DNA from: Methanosarcina vacuolata Z-761
Lineage (GTDB): Archaea > Halobacteriota > Methanosarcinia > Methanosarcinales > Methanosarcinaceae
DNA: 64,000 nt
Direction of reading: 5' to 3'
Assembly: GCF_000969905.1 (NCBI RefSeq)
Contig: NZ_CP009520.1
Coordinates: 1,984,001-2,048,000 of the forward strand
A model generated the notes under the pieces. The model did not search any database and was not told the origin of the DNA. It was given only the letters and a program-made list of their open reading frames with translations. How positions within the stretch are numbered: position 1 is the first letter of the stretch; each line of letters begins with the position of its first letter. Of the stretch, positions 37,363 to 48,200 are shown in pieces. Made by a program: the position numbers and the translations under genes.

Positions 37363-38598
37363 TTACGTTCCGCACTCCCAGCCGCTCATGTAGCATTCCT
37401 GAGTCGTCGTGAGTTCGTCGATGGTTATGCCCATTGACTGAAGTTTCATTCTTGCCACAAAAGTATCAAGTTCCAGAGGTACCTTATGGACTCCGTTCGG
37501 AAGCTTATTTTCGGCAATATAACGCACACAGAGGGCCTGGTTTGCAAAACTCATATCCATAACCTCAGCGGGGTGTCCGTCACCGGCAGCCAGATTGACC
37601 AGCCTACCTTCAGCTATGACATTGATGCGCCTGCCGCCGATATCGTATTCCTTTATATTGTGTCTTACAGTTCGGGTGGATTTGGCAAGGGAGGCAAGGG
37701 CTTCCATATCGATTTCCACATTGAAGTGGCCGGAGTTTGCAAGGATTGCCCCATCAGGCATGGACTTGAAATGTTCGGCTGTGAGGATATCGCGGTTTCC
37801 GGTGGTGGTCACAAAGATTTCACCTAATTTTGCAGCATCTGCCATCTTCATGACCCTGTACCCGTCCATCCTTGCTTCAAGAGCTCTTACAGGATCGACT
37901 TCGGTAACGATTACATTTGCCCCAAGGCCTGAAGCACGCATTGCAACTCCGCGCCCGCACCAGCCGTAGCCTGCAACAACGACGTTTTTGCCTGCTACCA
38001 GGAGGTTTGTCGTCCTGTTAATCCCGTCCCAGGCTGACTGGCCTGTCCCATAGCGGTTATCAAACAGGTATTTGGTCATGGCATCGTTTACTGCGATTAC
38101 CGCCATTTTCAGGGCTCCTTCTTTTTCCATCGCATGAAGCCTGTGGACACCAGTTGTTGTTTCTTCGCAACCGCCAAGGATATTCGGAAGCAGGTCGGTC
38201 CTTTCTGTATGTAATTTGAATATAAGGTCTGCCCCATCATCTATTGTGATATCGGGTTTAATGTCCAGGACCCGGTCGATTGCTTCGTAATATTCCTGGC
38301 TCTCGACACCGTATCTTGCAAAACAGCATATGTTCTTGCGAGTGCCGAGGGCAAGGGACACGTCGTCCTGAGTGCTTAGAGGATTGCAGCCGGTAATTGC
38401 TACCTCTGCACCGCCTGCAGCGAGAGTCTCTACAAGGACTGCAGTTTTTGCTTCCACATGCAGAGCCATCCCTACCTTCATCCCCTTAAGGGGTTTTTCC
38501 TCCTCGAATTTTTTCCTTACGATGGCAAGTACGGGCATATGGTTTCTTGCCCAGTCCATCTTCATGTTTCCAGATTCTATGAGTTCTTTTTCGGTCAT
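37363..38598 (-). CDS. ahcY: Adenosylhomocysteinase (or S-inosylhomocysteine hydrolase)
   Basis: The 411-residue NAD-dependent hydrolase splits S-adenosylhomocysteine, or in some methanogens S-inosylhomocysteine, to homocysteine and the nucleoside. It has substrate-site residues in KMDWARNHMPVL and GCEETTTGVHRL, the NAD-binding loop VVVAGYGWCGRGVA, and GTGQSAWDGI. The C-terminus lacks the KxxYRY end of the bacterial and eukaryotic enzyme, as in the shorter archaeal and Thermotoga type. It lies 181 bp after a nucleoside deaminase gene on the same strand. Together they can recycle the product of methylation reactions by deamination then hydrolysis. Confidence 0.93.
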   Translation of the reverse strand: MTEKELIESGNMKMDWARNHMPVLAIVRKKFEEEKPLKGMKVGMALHVEAKTAVLVETLAAGGAEVAITGCNPLSTQDDVSLALGTRKNICCFARYGVESQEYYEAIDRVLDIKPDITIDDGADLIFKLHTERTDLLPNILGGCEETTTGVHRLHAMEKEGALKMAVIAVNDAMTKYLFDNRYGTGQSAWDGINRTTNLLVAGKNVVVAGYGWCGRGVAMRASGLGANVIVTEVDPVRALEARMDGYRVMKMADAAKLGEIFVTTTGNRDILTAEHFKSMPDGAILANSGHFNVEIDMEALASLAKSTRTVRHNIKEYDIGGRRINVIAEGRLVNLAAGDGHPAEVMDMSFANQALCVRYIAENKLPNGVHKVPLELDTFVARMKLQSMGITIDELTTTQECYMSGWECGT

Positions 38599-38779
38599 GT
38601 TGATCCCGTGATATCAAGTATACAGTTGAGTTCGATCTTTATTCTAGCTTCGAACATAAGTGTTTATCTTTTACTCACTCAGATTACTAATTCAGGTCCC
38701 ACAGTGGAACATTATTGGCATCAATTATTCTTGACATAAATTATTCTTGACATATATTTTTTTGTCATAAATAGAGTTT

Positions 38780-40078
38780 TCAGGCGTTTACCCTTGCAAC
38801 AAGCTCTTCTGCGGTTTTTTGAGCCTCTTCCATTACCTTCTGCTCGTCCAGGGTCAGCACTTTGTAATCATCCATAAGGACTTTTCCATTTACAATTGTT
38901 GTCCTGACATCGCTTCCTTTTGCAGAGTACACCAGGTGAGAGGGAACGTCAAAGCAGGGGGTAAGATGCGGTTTTTTCATATCTACCACGATAAGGTCCG
39001 CCTTCATTCCGACTTTCAACATGCCGGTTTCCGTGCCAAGGGCTTTTGCACCGTTTATCGTACCCATTTGGAGCACTTGCTGCGCAGGAAGGGCAATTGG
39101 ATTGAAAGTATTGACTTTATGCAGAAGAGCAGCCGTTTTCATTTCCTCAAAAAGGTCAAGGTTATTGTTTGAGGCACAGCCGTCAGTGCCAAGGCTCACG
39201 TTGACTCCTTTTTCGAGCATCTTGTGAACAGGTGCAATCCCTGAAGCCAGTTTCATATTACTTATGACATTATGGGAAACATTCACTCCTCTTTTCCCCA
39301 GGATTTCTATGTCGCCGTCCGAAAGCCAGACGCAGTGAGCAGCAAGCACATCCGGCCCTAAAAACCCTATGTCTTCCAGTAGATGTACCGAACATTTTCC
39401 GTACTTTTCTTTCATAGCCAGGAGTTCGGCTTCCGTTTCAAGGAGATGGATATGGATTCCTGCACCGTCTCTGTTGGCTTCTTCCCTAACCTTTGCAAGA
39501 AATTCATCAGAGCAGGTATTCGGAGCATGGGGCCCATACATTGTTTTTATCCTGCCGTCAGCCGCTCCCTGCCAGGCCCGGACAAAGCGCTTCCCTTCCT
39601 TAAGGTCTGTTGCCCCTTTTTCTTCGTTCCAGAGTTCTATGAGCCCATGGCAAAGCGAGGCCCGAAGCCCTGATGCCTCAACAGCTTTTGCAGTCTCGTC
39701 CATATAAAAGTACATGTCTGCAAAAGATGTGGTGCCTGACCTGATCATCTCCATGCATGCAAGCAGACTGCCTTTATATACATCGTCTGCAGTCAGCTTT
39801 GCCTCGGCAGGCCAGATATGCCCTTCAAGCCAGTCTGCAAGCTGTAAATCGTCGGCATAACCCCGAAAAAGAGTCATTGCGGCATGAGTATGCGTGTTCA
39901 CAAGCCCTGGCATTACTACCGAGTGTTTTGCATCAATCACGGTATCGGCACTTTCGCTGGTCTTTTCCCCGATCTCCGTAATCTTTCCATCTTCGATGAC
40001 AACAGTCCCGTTTTTGAGGTCTCCCGCATCAGGGTCCATTGTCATAACGTAAGCATTTTTTACAATTATGTCAGCCAT
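38780..40078 (-). CDS. dadD: 5'-deoxyadenosine/SAH/MTA deaminase
   Basis: This is a 432-residue amidohydrolase of the MTA/SAH deaminase (DadD/MtaD) type. The metal site shows as NTHTHAAMTLFRGYADDL (HxH), the HIHLLETEAE histidine, HCVWLSDGDIE and the LGTDGCASNNNLDLFEEM aspartate. The Methanocaldococcus homologue deaminates 5'-deoxyadenosine, SAH and MTA. The next gene downstream is the matching hydrolase, which supports a deamination-first route for clearing SAH and radical-SAM by-products. Full length, no defects. Confidence 0.92.
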   Translation of the reverse strand: MADIIVKNAYVMTMDPDAGDLKNGTVVIEDGKITEIGEKTSESADTVIDAKHSVVMPGLVNTHTHAAMTLFRGYADDLQLADWLEGHIWPAEAKLTADDVYKGSLLACMEMIRSGTTSFADMYFYMDETAKAVEASGLRASLCHGLIELWNEEKGATDLKEGKRFVRAWQGAADGRIKTMYGPHAPNTCSDEFLAKVREEANRDGAGIHIHLLETEAELLAMKEKYGKCSVHLLEDIGFLGPDVLAAHCVWLSDGDIEILGKRGVNVSHNVISNMKLASGIAPVHKMLEKGVNVSLGTDGCASNNNLDLFEEMKTAALLHKVNTFNPIALPAQQVLQMGTINGAKALGTETGMLKVGMKADLIVVDMKKPHLTPCFDVPSHLVYSAKGSDVRTTIVNGKVLMDDYKVLTLDEQKVMEEAQKTAEELVARVNA

Positions 40079-40631
40079 ACAATCAGATCCGTAAGGTAAT
40101 GAACTGAAACTGTTAAATTATTCTCTAAATTTAATAATTCTATCCAAATTAAAGAAGTACTGGACTTAACAGACAAATGAAATTAAAAGGTATTGGAATT
40201 AAGAGGTTATCCTAAAAAAAGTTGTCCTGAAAATTACGCTAAAAACATGTGAAAAATTCATAAATTTATGAGAAAATAAGAATTCCTGAGAAAATAGGAA
40301 TGAATCAGTTCCAAAATCTAGTGATTTTTTATTTTTACTTTCATCACAGATTTTGGCATTGTGTCCACAGAAGCCTAAAATTATATAGGCGGCGTTTTGT
40401 TGGAATTTACCAAATCTATTGTAGGGTTCTTTAAACTCATATTTCAAATTTTAGCATACTTGTACAAACTCATGGTACAAATATGCCACTTTTTTGAGGT
40501 TCTATTAACCAAATGGCTACTATACAGGAATTATTTGTCCCTATTGGGGCAGGGGGTGGAAATGTGGATTTAAAGAACCGCTGACATTTAGGTTTTTAAA
40601 AGCACTAATCGGATAGAGATATACCATCGTT
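40079..40631. other. Intergenic region
   Basis: AT-rich, about 550 bp between the deaminase and the NHL-PKD gene. A minus-strand frame at 40199-40447 (82 codons) has poor composition and no binding site. Nothing else identified. Confidence 0.5.
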
Positions 40632-42968
40632 TTATTCGCTTTCAGAGTATATACCCGGTCTTGTATTCGTTGTCACTGTTATGTAATTTGTTTTTGTTGT
40701 AGTATTGCTGCCTGCCACATTGCTTACTGTAAGTGTAACCTTATATTTTCCTTCCTGTAAATACTGATGTTTTGGATTCTGGACTGTTGAAGTTTTTCCA
40801 TCTCCAAAACTCCATTTCCATTTAGTTGGCACCCCTGTACTTTTGTCAGTAAAAGCAACAGTCAATGGAGCTTTTCCTGAGGTCGGTTTCGCAGAGAATG
40901 AAGCAACCGGCTTCGTTACCACTTTAATATAATCTGTTTTTGTTGCAGTGTTACTACCTTCAGCGTTTGTTGCTGTAAGTTTAACAGTATATCTACCTAC
41001 TTTGGAATACTTATGCGTTGGATTCTGCTGGGTTGAAGTTGTTCCGTCTCCAAAGCTCCATTTCCATTTAGTCGGTGTTCCTATGCTTTTGTCAGTAAAT
41101 GAAACTGTTAATGGAGTTTTTCCTGAGGTTGGGGATGCAGAGAAAGAAGCAACTGGTTGAGTAGATGCTACTTTAGCAAACTTCTGAATTCGATTATTTA
41201 AAGTATCGGCAACATAAACATTGCCCAGGGAGTCGAGAGCAATCCCTTCTGGTTCATTAAATTGGCCGTCGCTGTTGCCATCAGAACCCCATTTGGTAAT
41301 AAATTTCCCACTGCTATCAAATTTTTGAATTCGATTATTGCCTGAATCGGCAACATAAACATTGCCAGAGGAATCTACAGCGACACCAACGGGACCATTA
41401 AATTGTCCGTCGCCGCTGCCCTCTGAACCCCATTTGGTTATGAATTTACCGTTGCTGTCAAACTTCTGAATGCGGCTATTGCCCGTATCGGCAACATAAA
41501 CATTGCCTGAAGAATCTACAGCAACACCCTGAGGCCAATAAAATTGCCCGTTACCGCTGCCCTCTGAACCCCATTTGGTAATGAATTTACCGTTGCTGTC
41601 AAACTTCTGAATGAGACTATTATCATCGGTAACATAAACTTTGCCAGATGAATCGACAGCGATACAATTTGGTTTAACCTCACCATCCATAGGGTCCATA
41701 TACCATGAATCTGAACCCCATTTGGTTATGAATGTGCCGCTACTGTCAAACTTCTGAATGCGAAAATTCCATGAATCGACAACATAAACATTGCCAGATG
41801 AATCAACGGCAACGTCAGGTGGAGAATCAAATTGTCCGTCGCCACTGCCCTCAGAACCCCATTTGGTTATGAACTTACCGCTGCTGTCAAACTTCTGAAT
41901 GCGATTATTTAAAGTATCGACAACATAAACGTTGCCAGATGAATTGACAGCAACACTCTCAGGATACTCAAATTGACCGTCTGCGGTGCCGCTTTTAGAA
42001 CCCCATTTGGTAATAAACTTCCCATTGCTGTCAAACTTCTGAATACGATAATTCTCTACATCGGCAGCATAAACATTGCCTGAAGAATCTACAGCAACAC
42101 CCTTAGGCCACTCAAATTGTCCGTCGCCGCTGCCCTCTAAACCCCAGTTGTTAATGAATTTACCGTTGCTGTCAAACTTCTGAATGCGATTATTTAAAGT
42201 ATCGACAACATAAACATTGCCAGAGGAATCGATAGTAACACCCTCAGGATCAATAAATTGACCTTCATCGCTTCCTTCAGAGCCCCATTTGGTAATAAAT
42301 TTTCCACTGCTGTCAAATTTTTGAATTCGATCATTGCCTGAATCGCCAACATAAACATTGCCAGAGGAGTCTACAGCAATACCAGACGAGCCATCAAATT
42401 GACCGTTGCCGCTGCCCTCTGAACCCCATTTGGTAATGAATTTACCGTTGCTGTCAAACTTCTGAATGCGATGATTATATTTATCGGCAACATAAACATT
42501 GGCAGAGGAATCGATAGTAACACCCTCAGGACCATGAAATTGTCCGTCGCCGCTGCCCTCTGAACCCCATTTGGCAATAAATTTTCCACTGCTGTCAAAC
42601 TCCTGAATGCGGTTATTGCCTATATCAGCAATATAAATATTGCTAGAAGAATCAACAGCCATACAGCCTGGACCATTTAATTGTCCGTCGCCGCTGCCCT
42701 CTGAACCCCATTTGGTAATGAATTTACCGTTGCTGTCAAACTTCTGAATGCGGTTATTGCCCGTATCGGCAACATAAACATTGCCAGAAGAATCGACTGC
42801 AACACCCATTGGATTGTAAAATTGTCCGTTGAGGCTGTCATCAGAGCCCCACTTTGTAACAAAAGTATAAGTTTCAGCATGCGTAACAGAAGCGCTCATC
42901 AATCCAAAAAATAATACAATAAAACATAAAAACACTTTATTTCGAATAGTAAATTGTTGAAATCTAAT
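40632..42968 (-). CDS. Secreted NHL-repeat protein with two PKD domains
   Basis: The protein has about 778 residues. A signal peptide ends near SASVTHAE, then come twelve NHL repeats (consensus GVAVDSSGNVYVADTGNNRIQKFDSNGKFITKWGS, about 46 residues each) forming one or two six-blade propellers. Two PKD domains follow (WKWSFGDGTTST, WKWSFGDGKTST), with no sorting or membrane end. It is predicted at the cell surface or secreted, probably for binding or adhesion. The obvious start is GTG 42935. However, GGAGGG at 42976-42981 lies 7 bases before ATT 42966-42968, and that reading gives the basic n-region RFQQFTIRNKV expected of a signal peptide; the coordinates follow it. The repeats are nearly identical in DNA, so recent duplication or conversion is likely. 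Confidence 0.88.
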   Translation of the reverse strand: MRFQQFTIRNKVFLCFIVLFFGLMSASVTHAETYTFVTKWGSDDSLNGQFYNPMGVAVDSSGNVYVADTGNNRIQKFDSNGKFITKWGSEGSGDGQLNGPGCMAVDSSSNIYIADIGNNRIQEFDSSGKFIAKWGSEGSGDGQFHGPEGVTIDSSANVYVADKYNHRIQKFDSNGKFITKWGSEGSGNGQFDGSSGIAVDSSGNVYVGDSGNDRIQKFDSSGKFITKWGSEGSDEGQFIDPEGVTIDSSGNVYVVDTLNNRIQKFDSNGKFINNWGLEGSGDGQFEWPKGVAVDSSGNVYAADVENYRIQKFDSNGKFITKWGSKSGTADGQFEYPESVAVNSSGNVYVVDTLNNRIQKFDSSGKFITKWGSEGSGDGQFDSPPDVAVDSSGNVYVVDSWNFRIQKFDSSGTFITKWGSDSWYMDPMDGEVKPNCIAVDSSGKVYVTDDNSLIQKFDSNGKFITKWGSEGSGNGQFYWPQGVAVDSSGNVYVADTGNSRIQKFDSNGKFITKWGSEGSGDGQFNGPVGVAVDSSGNVYVADSGNNRIQKFDSSGKFITKWGSDGNSDGQFNEPEGIALDSLGNVYVADTLNNRIQKFAKVASTQPVASFSASPTSGKTPLTVSFTDKSIGTPTKWKWSFGDGTTSTQQNPTHKYSKVGRYTVKLTATNAEGSNTATKTDYIKVVTKPVASFSAKPTSGKAPLTVAFTDKSTGVPTKWKWSFGDGKTSTVQNPKHQYLQEGKYKVTLTVSNVAGSNTTTKTNYITVTTNTRPGIYSESE

Positions 42969-43353
42969 TTTTAAACCCTCCTCATCTATTGGAATTCATT
43001 TAGAAAGTTAACTCCCCTGAAGTAATTTTTTTTAGAAGATTGCCGATGCGAAACTTAAAATTGATGAAAATAGCTTACTGTAACTGTCTGTTTTTAAGCT
43101 ATTACTCGCAAATTTACCCTTTTAAATAAAACAGTATATAAATTCAAAGTATATAATAATGTGCATATGTTAGGATGTTGATATATTTCAGTAAGCAATG
43201 AGAGGGACTTATCCTCTTTAAGTGATAACGTTTTTCAAAATTCCATAAAATTAAAAGGCAATTGAAGCTCCTGGAGCTAAAAAGCCATGTGGCGATCTTG
43301 GCAATAAAATTTACGAATTTTTTCTCAAAGCAGATTTAAAGTCAAAAACAAAG
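42969..43353. other. Intergenic region upstream of the IS
   Basis: Holds the leader of the NHL-PKD gene on the minus strand and AT-rich sequence up to the left end of the IS1634-type element. No gene seen. Confidence 0.5.
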
Positions 43354-45077
43354 AGCCTAGCTTCGGCAGGTAAACATATAATTTAATATAATTAATTTTC
43401 CTATCTCTTTTCTTGATCTTCCATGGCAGATAAAAACAACAGTAGAAGAGTTGAATCCTCAATAAAACGTACAAGCTTCTTAGGTCACCTTGGTCTCATT
43501 GCTGGAGTTTTCCGCGAACTTGAAGTTGACAAATTGATCGATGAGAAACTTCCTAAAGAACGAGATCACAAGGTTCCTCACTCCGTCTGTATCCTTGCCA
43601 TGGTACTCAATGGTCTTGGTTTCATAGGGCAACGTCTGTACCTTTTTCCTGATTATTTCAGGACTATTTCCATAGGAAGACTTTTTGGAGACAGCGTCAC
43701 ACGAGAAGACCTGAATCAATATGCTATTGGAGAAACTCTTGACAGAATAGTAAAGTATGGTCCTACAAAACTGTTTACGGAAATCACTCTTCACATTATG
43801 GCTCGTCTACCTATTCCTCTCCATTGTTTACACGCTGACACTACAAGTGTCAGCGTTTATGGCGATTATGAAGACGAAGAAACTGAGTATATTGATATTA
43901 CTTTTGGAATACCAAAAAACGGAAGATGGGACCTCAAACAATTTGTTTTGAGCTTGATTGTAAATCAGCATGGGATACCACTTTTCATGAACACCCATTC
44001 AGGGAACGCTTCAGACAAAAGCACAATTCTGGAAGCAATCAAGTCTCTCAAATCAGCTTTAAGCCCTGAAAGCAAAGTGTACTATGTAGCTGATAGTTCT
44101 TTTTACACTGACAATAATATCAAGAACATAGGAAAGTCATTCTGGATCAGTCGTGTTCCTGCAACAATTAATGAAGCAAAGGAACTGCTAACTGCAAATC
44201 TAAACCTGAAAACGTTGAAAAGCGACGAAAGATACTCATTTTATCAAACCTTTGTAGAATATGGTGGAGTTAAACAAAAATGGGTTTTGTTACTCTCTCA
44301 TAAAATGAAAGAAAAAAAAGAGGCAACTCTAACAAGAAAGCTTGAAAAAGAGCTTGAAAAAGCAGAAAAGTCGCTTAAAAAGCTGGCAGGAGATGACTTT
44401 TTCTGTGAAGAAGATGCATTAAAAGCAGCAGAAAAATGGATTGCAGATTTCCCTTCTGTTCTTTTTGAAAAAGTAGATTTGAAAACCATTAAAAAACGTG
44501 AAGCAGGTAAAAGAGGCAGAATTTATAAAGATGAGAAATTGAAGACATGTTATAGGATTGATGGAATTATAAAGGTTAATGATGCTTTTGTTTTGAATGA
44601 AATGGAAAAAATGGGACTTTTCATTCTTGCAAGTAATGATATCCGTCTTTCCCCTGAAGAGATGCTGAAGTATTACAAAGGACAGGATAAAGTAGAAAAA
44701 GGATTCCGATTTTTGAAAAGTGATACCTTTAGCATATCGAAGGTGTATCTCAAGAATAAATCAAGAATTGAAGCGTTGACAATGATAATGGTTCTCTGCT
44801 TAATGATTTATGCAATTGCAGAATGGAAATTAAGGACAAAGTTAGAAGAAGAAAATGAAACGGTTCCAGATCAAAAAGGGAAACCAACAAAAAGACCAAC
44901 AATGAGATGGATATTTTTCAAGTTTCAGGGAATTACAGAACTTATAACGCAGAAAAAAGGGAAAACAAAGTCAGAAATACTGAATATGGAAGAAATTCAC
45001 TGGAAAATATTGAGGCTCATGGGGGAGGAATATGAAAATATATATCTCTAGTTGCGTTAACCTGCCGAAGCTAGGTT
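43354..45077. mobile_element. IS1634-type insertion sequence, apparently intact
   Basis: The terminal inverted repeats are GAGCCTAGCTTCGGCAGGTA at the left (43354-43373) and GAACCTAGCTTCGGCAGGTT read from the right end (45058-45077), differing at few bases. The element is about 1.72 kb with one full-length transposase. No clear target duplication flanks it (left AACAAA, right TATTGC), so one end may be slightly misplaced or the duplication lost. Confidence 0.85.
43423..45051 (+). CDS. IS1634-family (IS4-like) DDE transposase
   Basis: This 542-residue transposase starts with the DUF4277-like N-terminal region (LGLIAGVFRELEVDKLIDEKLP). DDE residues are in LHADTTSVSVYGDY (first Asp), YYVADSSFYTDN (second Asp) and the Y-x-G-Q-x-x-V-E-K-G-F-R-F segment (Glu). 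Length is usual for the family and no frameshift or internal stop is present, so the enzyme may be active. It ends in TAG, followed two codons later by TAA. Confidence 0.92.
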   Translation: MADKNNSRRVESSIKRTSFLGHLGLIAGVFRELEVDKLIDEKLPKERDHKVPHSVCILAMVLNGLGFIGQRLYLFPDYFRTISIGRLFGDSVTREDLNQYAIGETLDRIVKYGPTKLFTEITLHIMARLPIPLHCLHADTTSVSVYGDYEDEETEYIDITFGIPKNGRWDLKQFVLSLIVNQHGIPLFMNTHSGNASDKSTILEAIKSLKSALSPESKVYYVADSSFYTDNNIKNIGKSFWISRVPATINEAKELLTANLNLKTLKSDERYSFYQTFVEYGGVKQKWVLLLSHKMKEKKEATLTRKLEKELEKAEKSLKKLAGDDFFCEEDALKAAEKWIADFPSVLFEKVDLKTIKKREAGKRGRIYKDEKLKTCYRIDGIIKVNDAFVLNEMEKMGLFILASNDIRLSPEEMLKYYKGQDKVEKGFRFLKSDTFSISKVYLKNKSRIEALTMIMVLCLMIYAIAEWKLRTKLEEENETVPDQKGKPTKRPTMRWIFFKFQGITELITQKKGKTKSEILNMEEIHWKILRLMGEEYENIYL

Positions 45078-45233
45078 CTATTGCTGCGAATTCCAATGCA
45101 AGTATGTCGATTATGCATACTGAAGGTAGTTTGCAATTTTTCTGATATTTGTTATTTTACAAAAATTTCGCGACACTGCCTTTTGGTATCATCTCACTGG
45201 TTAGAGGGATATTTCATTAGAATTTTGTAGATT

Positions 45234-48200
45234 CTACTTGTATTTATGTTGTATCTGTTTGAAGTGTAGAAATTTAATATCTAAATTATTTGATTCGAGA
45301 GCTTTAAGTTTCCTTTCGATCAAACTTGGAGCAAGTTCGAACGTAGAAGGGGGACGTATTTCTATTTCTATTTGGCTACTTTTGAAGCGCTGCAAAATTG
45401 GTGAACCTAAGATAAAAATTATGATTAAAGCCATAAAAGTTAGTGATATCGTGTTATCTTGCCAATTAATTGAAGAAAAGAAACCGCCTAAAGAAATAAT
45501 TATCATTGATATTAATGATTTAATAATCGGATAATTTAATGCTGGTTGATAAACAGAAATAGTTTTCAATACCAGGTCATTTATAAAATTAATCATTTTA
45601 CTGAATACAGAGGGAAGTAAAATTCCAAACAAAGAAAAAATAAGTATTACAAATGTTACCCTTCGAGTCCAGCGTTTTAAGGGTGAATATAACCACCAGA
45701 CCCAGATCGAAGGTCTTACTTTATTATCCCATATATTGTTGAGAGTCTCACAAGCTGATCTCTTAGTATCATAATCCGATTTCGAATCAGTGCACTTTTT
45801 TAAACAGTCGACTGCTGTAGAGTAATCATTGATTTTATAGTAAAAACAACCAAGGAAATAATAATTATACGCTATGATCTTAGGATTTTCTAGCTTGCTT
45901 ATCAATATGTCCATTTTTTCGGACATGCTTACTGTTAATTTTTCACTTCTATTTAAATAAATTAAAGTACTTTTTGCAAGTTTTGTTAAGTATATAACCA
46001 AACTTTTTAAACATTGAGGAATCATTTTTAAATTATTTTCTTCTTGAGAAACACATGTATCTACCTTTTCAAGTTCTCTTATGATTGCAAGTAGCATATC
46101 TTGATACTTTTTTTCACTGGATGAAAATTCTAATTCTGCATTTAAGTATTTCGCATAAGAATCCCATAGAAGATAAGTCGGATTCATTAAATCTGAAGAA
46201 ATTGCTTTTTTAAAATACTTAATTGATTCAATATAGTCTTGTTCCTCAATTTTGATCTTGCCTTTTAGGCCTAATGCAAATGCATTTTCATTATCCATTG
46301 AGAGAACTTTTTCGACATACTTTGACGCATTTATAAGATCACCAAAGGTTAAATAACATTCAGCTAAGTAGTTATTAACACTAGGCTCATCTGGATCAAT
46401 TGAAATCGCTTGTTCTAATGAATCTTTACATTCGATGTATTTACGGCGTCTTTTTGAAATAATAGCCTTGTTTATAAATAAATTTATTTTCTTTTTGTCT
46501 AGTAAAGTTGCTTTACTAATCAGCTCAGAAGCACGACCATATATCTCTAAATCGATAAATATATTGCTTTTGCCAACCCATGCATCTGTATTTTCCGGGT
46601 CGATGCATATCGCATTATTAAATGCTTTCAGAGCTTCTTTGTACTTCTTAAAATAGTTGGTTAGAATAGTCCTTTTATTGTTCCACGCCGTTACATTATG
46701 AGGTTTTATCTCTATTACTTTTTCAAATACTTCCAGAGCTTCTTCATATTTCTTAAAATAATTGGCTAAAACTGCTCCCTTATTAAGCAATGCGCATATG
46801 TACTTTGGCTTAATCTCTATCGCTTTTTCATATGCTTCCAGGGCTTCTTCGTGCTTACCAATATCTTCAAAGATTTTGCCTTTTTTAACCCATACCATTG
46901 CGTTATCTGGTTCGATCTCTATTGCTTTCTCAAAAGCTTCTAGAGCCTCTTCGTACTTTTCAAAACTGTCGGCTAGAACTATCCCTTTACTAATCCATGC
47001 ATCAGAGTTTTCTGGCTCGATTTTTATTGCTTTCCCAAATAATTCCAGAGCCTCTTCGTGCTTACCAGTATCTTCAAGGAGATTACCTTTTTTAACCCAT
47101 ACCGTTGCATCATCCGGTTCGATCTCTATTGCTTTCTCAAAAGCTTCCAGAGCCTCTTCGTACCTCTTAAGATTATTTAAAACTGTTCCTTTATTGCTCC
47201 ATGCTGTTGCATCATCCGTTTTGATCTCTATTGCTTTCTCAAAAGCTTCCAGAGCCTCTTCGTATTTTTTAAAACCGTTGGCTAGAACTGTTCCTTTATT
47301 TCTCCATGCTGTTGCATCATCCGGTTCGATCTCTATTGCTTTCTCAAAAGCTTCCAGAGCCTTTTCGTACTTTTTAAAATGGTTGGCTAGAACTGTTCCT
47401 TTATTAATCCATGAACTTGCGTTATCCGGTTCGATCTCTATTGCTTTCTCAAAAGCTTCCAAAGCCTCTTCGTACCTCTTAAGATTATCTAGAACTATTC
47501 CTTTTTTAACCCATATCATTGCGTTATTCGGTTCGATCTCTACTTTTCCATATGCTTCCAGAGCCTCTTCGTATCTCTTAAGATTATCTAAAACTATTCC
47601 TTTATTGCTCCATGCTGTTGCATTATCCGGTTCGATCTCTATTGCTTTCTCAAAAGCTTCCAGAGCCTCTTCGTACTTTTTAAAATGGTTGGCTAGAACT
47701 GTTCCTTTATTAATCCATGAACCTATTTCCTTTGGCTCAATTTCTGTTACTTTCTCATATGCTCCCAGAGCCTCCTCGTATTTTTCAAGATCAGATAAGG
47801 CATATCCTTTAACAGTCCATGCTGTTGCATTATCCGGTTCGATCTCTATTGCTTTCTCAAAAGTTTCCAGAGCCTTTTCGTACTTTTTAAAATGGTCGGC
47901 TAGAACTATTCCTTTATTAATCCATGCTGTTGCATTATCCGGTTCGATCTCTATTGCTTTCTCAAAAGTTTCCAGAGCCTTTTCGTACTTTTTAAAATGG
48001 TCGGCTAGAACTATTCCTTTATTAATCCATGCTGTTGCATTATCCGGTTTGATCTCTGTTGCTTTCTCAAATGCATCCAGAGCCTCTTCATACCTCTTAA
48101 GATTATCTAGAACTATTCCTTTATTGCTCCATGCTGTTGCATCATCCGTTTTGATCTCTATTGCTTTCTCAAATGCTTCCAGAGCCTCTTCGTACTTTTT

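Noticed and set aside
40199-40447. 82-codon minus-strand frame
   Set aside because: Phe/Ser/Lys-rich, no binding site, no recognisable segment.
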